NCBI GenBank assembly: GCA_964036195.1
Contig: OZ038452.1
Location: forward strand, 27,291,785 to 27,355,784
Reading direction: 5' to 3'
DNA length: 64,000 nt
From: Sphaerolaimus hirsutus
Taxonomy: Eukaryota > Nematoda > Chromadorea > Monhysterida > Sphaerolaimidae
Below are positions 56,701 to 64,000 of this stretch, piece after piece (positions within the stretch are counted from its first letter, which is position 1; every line of letters starts with the position of its first letter). Both the position numbers and the translations under genes were made by a program. The notes beneath the pieces are model-generated. The model searched no databases, was not told the DNA's origin, and worked only from the letters and a program-made list of their open reading frames with translations.

Positions 56701-59700
56701 TGTGATAAACATCCTGCTCTGAGATATTTCAGATAAAGAGTATAGAAATTGCAGGGGTATCATCATCAAAATGTGAAGTGAGAGTCGATTCAAATTTTGC
56801 AATTTTCTCTAAAAACGACAAGGCACAAAAAAATGGGTCTTTATGCTGACACCTCCCGATGCTTCACCAAGCACACTGGCAGTTTCACACACATTACAAA
56901 AGTCTGCGTGGAGACACTTCACGCTTCTCAAAGTGGCGCTGGCATGCAAATATCTTTGTGAGTGAAGTGTGTGGAACTGGAAGCACCAATGTCAGGAAGT
57001 GTCTTCCACAATTTTGGATGTGTGAGTAAAAGTGGGTGTCCAAAATTTTGAAATTCTAAAATTTTTAAAACGTAAAGGTATATACTGTTCATCTAATGAA
57101 TTTATGTAGATGTTTGTTTACACTTCCGAGCTTACAGTAATTAAAACATTTCAGTTCTACTTCGACGTTGGTTTTGGGTGATTCGGTGGGCAAACGTGGC
57201 GTTGACGTTTTTGGCGACGTTGCTGCGCTACACTGGCAACGCAACTGTATTTCCGTTTTTCCGGTGCCCCATTGTGTTTTGTGTGTCCATTTGGCCGAGG
57301 AAAGGATTGGAGGTATTGAGGATCTGACACAAAGTTGACGCTGTGATGTAAATAGGTGTTTTTTCAATTTTTATATTTTTTTTATCTACTAGAAAGTATT
57401 TTTTTTAAAAGTAAAGAAGTGTGACAAGTGAGAGGGCAACAATTTTTGTGGCGAGTTGACTAAAAGAATAATTTTTACCTGCAGTTTAGATCGCATAATA
57501 AAGTTTGATTTTTTTTTCCTATAAGTGAAAAAGGAGTGACACTGTTGTTACGTGCCATATTGCGTGAATGGTCAGTGATGACTGAGGACACATAGGTTGA
57601 TATTTGACTTTAACTTTTGCTGCAATTTTGGAGGTGAAGGCCGTGGCTATTGGTCTAGTATGCACTGTGCATTTCTGCATTTCCAGTTGGAAGACAAAAG
57701 TTGATTTTCAAGCGATTTTACAAAAGTACACTGGAATATAGTGGTGCGGTGATGATTGGTGTTGAGATGAGAGGTAATTAAAAGAATTGAGTCTAACTCG
57801 ACAAACATGATGTCATGTTTAAATGCCTACTCCCTTGGCTTGCTGTGAGAGCAGCCCAGTCCGCCGATCTCATCGAAACAAGCACCCATACAGTGACAAG
57901 TGTACTTATTTTTGAATAGATCGGACAGTTCGGTTATTTCGGGGTGTGGTTTTTGTACAGTGCGTATGGGACCAAAAGTCATGGTTAACTAATTATAATT
58001 CTGGTAGCAGAATGAGTGGTGTAGCAGCGAAAGTGGTCATTTTCTAGAAATAAGTGTCTTTGGTGGTTAGTGGCTGTTGCGTTTCGGCATGTGGCAGTGG
58101 ATTCACTTAAGTATTTCGTTCAGCTTCGAATTTCTAAAGTCATGCGATCTAAACATGCATTCAAGTCTAAAAAGATTGAAATTGTCAAGTTTCCGGTTGC
58201 CAATCATTTGCATTCGTATTTTGTGTCATACCGATTTCACATTTATTTCAACTTTAGGTTTGGCAGGGAATAGGTAAAACTTGACTATGTTAATTTTTAT
58301 CTGATTTTTCTTAGTTTTGCAACTTCGCTATTTTTTATCTACCTAATCCTAGATCGTTTTTGAGTATTTCCTTTTCCTAGACTGATAGCTTGACATTTGG
58401 ATATTTAGGAATTTATGCAAATTTAGTGATTGATCTTTATTATACAAAGAGATGAAATAATAAGCCGCTTAGTTTTTTCTGTTTTTCCTGAATATTTTGA
58501 TAAGTGTAAAGGTGATTTGATTTGAGTATGTAGTTTATCACTTTAGTGGAATTTCCGTTCAGAGTCTTTAAAACGGTACCGTAATTTTGTTTTTCCTTGA
58601 CAGTCAGTGTGAAAGTTAATTCCGTTTGCCTTACCGGTATCCTAATCTCATCATGGATTATCCCCCTTACGACATTTTGTCATTGTGCATTAATAATACG
58701 TGTGCGTCTTACGTTTTGGATATCAACGTTGTGTTCGTTTACTATACGCTGTTTTTGCTAATGGGATTGTTGTTTGCCTGTTTATTTGTGTCGCTTATCG
58801 CCGTGTGTTTCCCCGTTCATGGTGGTGGTTTTGGATTTTCGGTAGAGTTCGCTGAATAATTTTTGAATTGCCCGCCATTTTTTCATGCTAAAACTTGTTT
58901 TTACAGTATCTCTTGTGTTTTTCCTTTTCTCTCCATTCTTCTCGCATTTGTTCATTTTCTATTTTCATTCCCATCCATTTTTTTTTGTGTGCGTGAATTC
59001 TTTGTGTTTTTGTGTGCCTTGATCGACACATCCTGTAAACTGACGCCTTGAATAATTTTAGGTATGCCCATTTTCAAATTCCGTGTGTCCGTCAAATCGG
59101 CTGTAAGCATGCTTCTCGTGGTATGTGGAAGTGCTGTCTGGACTTGGCTTATGTTGTTGCGTATAAAAGCGTACCGTAATTTAGAGTAGGGGTCGATTCA
59201 GTCGAATTGCTTTGGTTTTTCTTGGAGTATTTCGAAAGTTTTGTGCCGCTGGTTAGAAACTTGCTCTCAGTTTGTTCCCTGTGTTCTACTTGAATGTGTG
59301 AATTCTGAGTCTAAAATTCGCCTAAAATAAAAATTCTTCTAAAAAAAACTTCGGACCCCTTGGTGTAAATTAGACATTCAATTAATTTCTAGCGCGTTGA
59401 TAAAAACGCCATTCGCTAAATGCTAACATAATTGACGTAGCGTACACCTGTGAATTCACTCCGGTGGATTCACCATTGTGCGTTGTGAATTAAATCGGTA
59501 GTCGTTTTTCCGTTGCCTTACTTTGACGCTCATCCAACGAGTAGGTGTGAGATCGGTAAAACTTGGCAGTGTGCCATAGTAGAATTTGCTTGAGTGAAAA
59601 CTAGTCGGGTGAAAATTCATGACAGATGCACACGAAGCACGCAGTGAAGCTAGGTGACGCGTGTAGAAGCAACTTCACCTGAAATTTTGAAATGCTTATG

Positions 59701-61081
59701 GAAACGTGTGGAAGTGCGCCACTTCACACGCATCCAGCCTGCTTCCCGAGCTTCACAAATCAATTTTTTGCTGTGACATTTTTGCACAATACAGATGGCA
59801 CTTGATGTGAAAATGCCAAAGCAAGCATCAGAGTTGTAACGGTAAAAAAAATTTTTTTCAAATTATCTGACTGTTTGTGTACCCTAAAATCTAAAAGCAC
59901 ATTTTTCATGTAAAATAATGTAGAAGAAACATGTTTCCCAATTTTTCTATGAGAACAATGTAAAATGAATGTAAAAGTTTTGTTTCCAAGAAAATGTAAA
60001 GCAGTGTATTTTTAAAAATTTCATCATCATCATCATTCCTACTTGCCCAATTTAAGTGCATGAAAACAATACACTTTTGGTGCCAAGCATGCCAGAACAA
60101 CAATACGTTTTTCTCAGGCAGCCAAAGCCACAAGACACAATGCCAAACCCATTTTTATCACATTGGTTTTACTGCTACTAAAAATGTAACATTCTATAGT
60201 ATATTTTCAGTATAGTAACTTTTAGTATTTTACTGATCTGATCATTCTGCAGTACCAATGCCAAGCACCAGAAGCATCACAGCGCTTCTGGTGCCGGTTC
60301 CGCAAAATGAGAAGTGAGAAGTGAAATGGCAAAAGCGAAGTGAAACAGCAAATGAATTGGCAAGTGAAATAACAAAAGCGAAAAGAAATTTCTTTTTCTT
60401 TTTTACTTTGTTTTTGCCATTTCACTTCTCACTTCTCATTTTGCGGAAGTGGCCCGCAGATGTGTGTGGCGACCTGGTGGCAGTCCCAAGCCCTGTAAAG
60501 TGTAAAGTAAAGTGTCAAATGTAAAGTCAAGTGCAAAGTAAACTGTCAATTGTCATGCAAAGTTCAGTAATAAAATCTTTTCTTTTTTTTGTTTGCTTTG
60601 ACACTTTACTTTGCATTTGACTTTACATTTGACACTTGACTTTACACTTTACAGGGCTTGGGACTGCCCCCAAGTGCCAATGCCACCAAAGTGAAATGCA
60701 TTTTCAGAAAACCGTTAAAAAATCAATCATTTTGAATGGTTAGTCTTTGTGAGAAGTTATAGCGAAATGATATTTCCATTGTTCATATTCAATATGGATA
60801 AAATAGGACATTTGTGTAAAACAAAATTCAAACTTTGATTCTCCATGTGCCTATATCTAAAACAGGTCAGCACCCTTCACAACATAAAACATACCTAAAA
60901 CAAGTATGATAGCACAAGACCACTTGGCAATCCTTGAAAATAGTTTTTCCTTCTGTTGGTACCTCAGCATCTCTGGTAGATTCATACTTACTGGCCAAGC
61001 AAACAGATACAAACATATTGGAGTAATTTTATCAACCACTACCTTGCAATTTTTAACTGTGAAGAATTTCTTAATCACCAT
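47755..61081 (-). CDS. Gustatory receptor-like seven-TM chemoreceptor, gene C (intact)
   Basis: Exons in order: 61081-60895 (ATG), 56695-55890, 49443-49384, 48450-48349, 47811-47755 (TAG). All boundaries are GT-AG. Phases run 1, 0, 0, 0 and the joined frame is open: 403 residues, the usual Gr length. Exon 1 has FAWPVSMNLPEMLRY and a TM ending ILVLG. Exon 2 carries TM2-TM5 with THHNFCCIIEKLDEY. The short 20-codon exon contains FPHILHIKLSP. The 34-codon exon contains TTWAITCWQIFP, and the last exon LTYMTLLWQL is the Gr signature. The role is inferred as a chemosensory ion channel. Exons 2 and 3 are 6.4 kb apart because the intron has collected at least five transposon-like elements. It is paralogous to genes A and D on the same strand. 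Confidence 0.87.
48637..49160. mobile_element. MITE, TACCGTATTTCC family, with a nested MITE
   Basis: Outer ends intact. A TATACTCGG-family element (48781-49028) splits the core. Located in intron 3 of Gr gene C. Confidence 0.8.
48781..49028. mobile_element. Nested MITE, TATACTCGG family
   Basis: Starts tatactcggcggacatgata and ends gactggagtata. It shares cttccagcgggaaccacgcg with 15728-15977 and, inverted, with 53911-54158. Confidence 0.75.
49560..50943. mobile_element. hAT-like element with 'acggaaactca' repeats
   Basis: Ends CAACGATGG and complement, with flanking octamers GGCTAGAC / GTCTAGAC (one difference). The ends are filled with acacggaaactcaa and aaaacttgagttt repeats. A TATACTCGG-family element (50187-50440) is nested in the middle. 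Intron 2 of Gr gene C. Confidence 0.65.
51035..52468. mobile_element. Element with TACCGTATTTCTCC ends and 'agtgcccgggcac' repeats
   Basis: The left taccgtatttctccgtgtac is mirrored at the right (gtataatacggta-type: acactgagaaatacggta). Repeats of catagtgcccgggcactatg lie near both ends. A MITE (51378-51809) is nested. Its terminal bases resemble the TACCGTATTTCC family, suggesting the same mobilising transposase. Confidence 0.7.
51378..51809. mobile_element. Nested MITE with 'aagccggaattacagctcag' ends
   Basis: Near-perfect inverted arms of about 60 bp (cggcgtttgacgtgaaatga and complement), then a longer imperfect stem down to about 51600. Relative of 5451-5723. Confidence 0.85.
52514..52830 (-). 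mobile_element. Decayed hAT-like MITE (CAGGGGT family)
   Basis: Recognisable by caggggttt at the left and cccctgattc at the right, plus internal tataggtagatagatggc. Diverged and without a clear target duplication. Confidence 0.55.
53439..53886. mobile_element. MITE, TACCGTATTTCC family
   Basis: A complete copy, with the same core (gcagacggcgaaaatgcaac, cacataacagagtcatcg) as 1741-2156 and 38385-38790. Confidence 0.87.
53911..54158. mobile_element. MITE, TATACTCGG family (inverted)
   Basis: Contains cctgcacgcgtggttcccgc and ggaagcgtgccaacgat, ending in ccactgagtata. Reverse orientation relative to 48781-49028. Confidence 0.7.
54846..55750. mobile_element. hAT-like element with 'ggtgccggtgcggtgcc' ends
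   Basis: Ends TAGTGATGT and complement, with a perfect 8-bp duplication CTAATAAC on both sides. Both subterminal regions are built from caccggtgcc repeats. The middle (55080-55540) is unique and AT-rich with no long frame. Intron 2 of Gr gene C. Confidence 0.88.
58653..58859 (+). CDS. Small hypothetical single-pass membrane protein (68 aa)
   Basis: ATG at 58653, stop at 58859. I do not recognise it. The N-terminus MDYPPYDILSLCINNTC has two cysteines and a possible NNT glycosylation site. It is followed by one long hydrophobic segment (about residues 26-50, VVFVYYTLFLLMGLLFACLF) and a short Gly-rich tail. It lies inside the possible cargo element. Coding status is uncertain, since a frame of this length is not rare by chance in a T-rich region. 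The composition is that of a real TM helix, but T-rich DNA also produces that. Confidence 0.3.
   Translation: MDYPPYDILSLCINNTCASYVLDINVVFVYYTLFLLMGLLFACLFVSLIAVCFPVHGGGFGFSVEFAE
59162..59340 (+). promoter_or_regulatory. Candidate promoter / LTR-like unit
   Basis: TATAAAA at 59162-59168 is followed about 38 bases later by TCAGTC (an arthropod initiator match, 59198-59203) and then AATAAAA at about 59328. This order (TATA, initiator, poly(A) signal within 170 bases) is like the R region of an LTR or a short transcription unit. I could not find a second copy, so no LTR pair is shown. Confidence 0.25.
59779..60284. other. Intron 1 of Gr gene C; nothing seen
   Basis: AT-rich intronic sequence without exon, RNA gene or repeat that I recognise, apart from a short tcatcatcatcat run near 60022. 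Confidence 0.45.
60285..60460. mobile_element. Short inverted-repeat element, CCGCAAAATGAG family
   Basis: A hairpin with ends ctggtgccggttccgcaaaa and complement. Arms of gaagtgaaatggcaaaagcg match 31506-31704. Adjacent to the element at 60474-60674. Gene C intron 1. Confidence 0.78.
60474..60674. mobile_element. Short inverted-repeat element, CCCTGTAAAG family
   Basis: A 201-bp hairpin nearly identical to 17869-18066, 42 kb away. It begins ctggtggcagtcccaagccc and ends gggcttgggactgcccccaa. Gene C intron 1. Confidence 0.82.
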
Positions 61082-61176
61082 TGTCAATAATGTAATTCAG
61101 TGTTGATTTAACATGGATGCTTTGTGATTGCATTTAATCTTGAGGTTCTCACACAACAGAGTGAACCAGAAAGCCA
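61082..61176. promoter_or_regulatory. Upstream region of Gr gene C
   Basis: Immediate 5' flank of the gene C start codon (61081). No TATA box or initiator stands out. A decayed MITE begins at about 61177. Confidence 0.2.
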
Positions 61177-61514
61177 GGGTATCCTAGATTTTTACCTTCC
61201 AGGAATTAGGTAGATAGCAAATCACTCCATCAGAGGGATAGAGAGCTGAAAAAAATTGGGTGTTGGGTGAGGGTTGACACGGGTCCAATATATAGGCTTT
61301 TTCCAAGTGTACATGGAAGAAAAGGGGAGAAGAAAAAAATGACTGAAAATAGGCAATAAGACACATGAACTGGCGACTTTGAAGGTGAAAATATGGACGA
61401 AGTCATGAAAATTTGCAAGTTTCATCAAACATTGTAGTAAAATTTCTCAAAAATTGCTCCAGATAGCTCAATAGCTGGGAAATTAACCAGTACCCTTACC
61501 CCATTGGAGACACC
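61177..61514 (-). mobile_element. Decayed hAT-like MITE (CAGGGGT family)
   Basis: Left ccagggtatcctagattttt and right ggagacacctg correspond to the family ends. The interior keeps aggtagatagcaaatcactcc and aatatataggctttttcc. Diverged, no clear target duplication. Confidence 0.65.
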
Positions 61515-62646
61515 TGCAAAAAGCAGTTACATCAAAAAGCAATCAAAAACAGTAGTGTGTGAGTACACATTACATTCATTTCATGTTGTGATTGGATATG
61601 CTTGGTGCTTATCACTCAATGATAGGAAAAAGTCATGATAGTTTCAGCAAAAGTGCATCAAACATTACAAGTAAAATTGGTGCAGTATGACGAGGGGTAC
61701 ATCAAGGGTACAGGGGTATAGCAATATGATGTTGATTATGTGAGTGAGGAACACCCAAGCACATTTGTAGGACTAATAATGCTTGGAGAAAGGTGAACAG
61801 AAATTGTAATTTTTTGATGAAAAAAATAAGTTTAGCTATTTGAAAGGAATTTTGTCACTTTGACACTTTTTATTTCTGGCAGTTTTCAGTTACATTGTCG
61901 TTTCAAAGTGGGGAAAAATCTGAAAAAGTACAAAATTCAATATCATACAAGAGATTTATTGTGGTCAGTTCATGTATCTGTAACGTCAATGTCAATTTTT
62001 TTAAACTGAGGCTAGGTAAAATACCTTCAATTGTATCACAGGCATAACAAAAGTGTCATGGTATGGCAGAGAGATTAAATAAAGTTTCAAATGACATTGT
62101 AATTTAAAACAAAAGCACTTGAACTAATGGACTGCATCACACTGCATGGTTATGAATTGCTCCAGTGAAATAAAATTACAGAGTGTTAAAAGATTGATAA
62201 ATGAATAGAATGTACAGACAATATATGAAAAAAATGCTTTGCTTCCAACTAGGGTATCGAAAAAAATGTTTACGGAAAATGGATTTTTTTTTGCTTTTTC
62301 TGGAAAATGGAAATGCAATTTTTTGCACTTGCTGGAAAACAGAAAAATGAAAGGCAAAAAATGTAAAGCAGAAAAATGAAATTTGCATGGAAATGGAAAA
62401 ATGCTGAAATTCTGGTATTTCATTTTTCCATTTCTGGCTTTCTGGCAACTTTGCATTTCTTTCCATTTTTGTTTCCATTTACTGGCAAGTGCAAAAATGT
62501 TCTGATTCCTGTAAAGAAATACTTCAGAGACCCTCATCAGGACTGGGCACAGAAACTTCATTGGTTGGGCTGGGACAGGAAGCAGTCCCATTTAATTCTA
62601 TAAAAAACCTAAGAGTTATGGATATGATAACAGTCCTAAGACACCT
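61515..62646. other. Intergenic between Gr genes D and C; low-complexity only
   Basis: No exon found. 62270-62500 is made of repeated tggaaaatggaaatg / catttttccatttctgg motifs forming a long imperfect hairpin. A similar one is at 5750-5935. Confidence 0.45.
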
Positions 62647-64000
62647 TTAGACTCTCAGCTGCCATAGCAGTGTCATGTAAGTTAGCACAACTGAACTCAT
62701 CTGAAAAGAAATTGAAAAAAATCTAAATGTGTATCATAGCTTCATAGAAAAGCTACTCACAGTTAGCAATGTGGACTTGGTAATTGGAAATATCTGACCA
62801 CATGTGATTGCAAAACTCATAGAGTTCATCCTTGTAAAATAACCAACCATTTCAGCATTAAGCTACAATACATAACAAAATATTCAATCCAAATATTCAA
62901 TATTCTGTTCAAAATGTTTAAAAAAATTTCACACCAACAACCTGTGGATTCACATTGACAGGACTCACTTTAGCATGACGAATATGTGGAAAAACCAATA
63001 TCTGTGAGTTGAGTGATTAGTTGCAGTGTAACTAGCTAGCTGGCTTCAAATGATACAACTGTATTGGTATTGGTATAGTCCACCAAGCACATACTTTACA
63101 ATTGAATATACCATATCCCATCTGAATAGAAAACCAAAAACTTTTTGTTTGCATTACTTTACATCACTATGAAAACTTGAGGTCACAGGCTTTGATAAGA
63201 ATCCTGGGCTTACATTTACTGGGTATTTTAAAATGACAGTATTTGTTTTTATCAATACCCTCATCTCAGTATTGTTATCAGAAAATTTCAATGTCTGTAT
63301 CAGTATTGGTGTCAAACAGCAAGTATCATCTGAATTGACTAAGTATTTACAATTTTCTACTATTATAACAACAACAATGATTGATTACTCACATGTTCAT
63401 TTGTAAGTGCAGCTATGATTGATCCTGGGATTAATGCCATAGTTGATACAATAATTCGAAAAATTATCATGAATTGATACTGGATATTAAATTCTTGTGG
63501 TTTAGAGTTCACATTTAGCACAGACAAAACCTGTCCAAAGTTTGTAAAAACAATGAGGATCACCAGTGGGACCTCAATGAGGAACATAAGTAAAAAATGA
63601 TTTGAGAAATGTGTATCCAGTCTCCTTATGCCATGACAAAAGTTGTAGTGGGCTAGTATAAAATTGTTGAAAACATTCCTTTCATTCCACTCTGTATTGC
63701 TTGCACTGCTTGCAATGGCATTGAACTTCTTGATCGCAACCAAAACACAATGCATTATTTCAAACATAACATAAGAATAACAAATGAATGTGATATTAAC
63801 AATTTGTTCAGTAAATGCACCAAAAACATTTGCCAGAAAGAGTACATTTGCATTTAAAATTATACTAATGTCAGAATTGTTTACATTTGGATAAGAAATT
63901 TTATTATTTAAAAAATTGAATCCGTGAATAGCAGACCATACATCAAAAATACCAATCCCTAGTGCAGAAAAAGTGTAAAGAACTTTTACAAAATCTTTTG
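62647..64000 (-). CDS. Gustatory receptor-like chemoreceptor, gene D (partial at window edge)
   Basis: Exons in order: >64000-63393, 63001-62942, 62862-62761, 62700-62647 (TAA). The visible 203+20+34+17 codons align to genes A and C with the same three phase-0 introns and identical short-exon lengths (60 and 102 bp). Motifs: ISYPNVNNSD after TM3 and AHYNFCHGIRRLD before TM5. FPHIRHAKVSP lies in the 20-codon exon, FAITCGQIFP in the 34-codon exon, and LTYMTLLWQL at the end. No break seen. The start and first TM segments lie beyond 64000. It diverges more from A and C than those do from each other. Confidence 0.85.

Larger units (their letters stand above)
56823..59778. mobile_element. Possible 3-kb transposon with cargo, in Gr gene C intron 1
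   Basis: The left border (cacaaaaaaatgggtc then cttcaccaagcacac) and right border (cgtgtggaagtgcgcc then caattttttgctgtgac) carry the subterminal repeats and end sequence of the 8973-9465 MITE, in inverted arrangement. The 2.6 kb between has no transposase but holds a 68-codon membrane-protein frame. It also has a promoter-like unit: TATAAAA at 59162, TCAGTC at 59198, AATAAA at about 59328. The end match on the left is weak, so two separate insertions flanking unrelated DNA are possible. Confidence 0.4.

Noticed and set aside
57089..57367. 92-codon minus-strand frame
   Set aside because: No recognisable domain, no splice context, composition ordinary.

Overview
The window is eukaryotic nuclear DNA from an invertebrate, almost certainly an arthropod. 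It holds long, repeat-filled introns with GT-AG boundaries and three gustatory-receptor (Gr) genes with the arthropod C-terminal TY(x5)Q signature. The Gr genes also carry the phase-0 C-terminal introns typical of that family. A crustacean such as a copepod would fit the introner-like repeats, but that is only a guess. A 200-base N gap lies at 3203-3402. Nearly all long open frames in six-frame translation are repeat artefacts; the real genes are split into short exons, which I assembled by hand from splice sites, phase continuity and family resemblance.

Layout. 1-4.9 kb is a dispersed repeat with nested insertions, followed by a 2-kb foldback element. 5.1-17.3 kb (+) is the 3' two thirds of a divergent SLC6 (sodium-coupled neurotransmitter/amino-acid transporter) gene: 16 exons running from extracellular loop 2 to the stop codon. 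19.1-31.5 kb (-) is Gr gene A (five exons, one apparent frameshift). Its last intron carries a 9.1-kb foldback element built from two opposed arrays of a 39-bp satellite. 33.5-34.8 kb is a second copy of the repeat seen at the left end, with complementary empty sites. 35.9-41.2 kb (-) is a complete seven-exon 3-ketodihydrosphingosine reductase (KDSR) gene of 339 codons. 43.6-45.4 kb (-) is a four-exon RPP14-like RNase P/MRP subunit of 121 residues. 47.8-61.1 kb (-) is Gr gene C (five exons, intact, 403 residues), with introns full of transposon-like elements. 62.6-64.0 kb (-) is the 3' part of a third Gr gene (D), which runs off the right edge.

The genes do not form an operon. KDSR (sphingolipid synthesis) and RPP14 (tRNA processing) are housekeeping genes lying between members of a same-strand Gr cluster. 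What dominates the window is non-autonomous DNA transposons: several families with 8-bp target duplications (hAT-like), a G/C-homopolymer family with TACCGTATTTCC ends, large foldbacks, and short inverted-repeat elements. The last group supply both splice sites of some SLC6 introns, so that the intron and the element are the same piece of DNA. That introner-like behaviour and the giant satellite foldback are the most unusual features.
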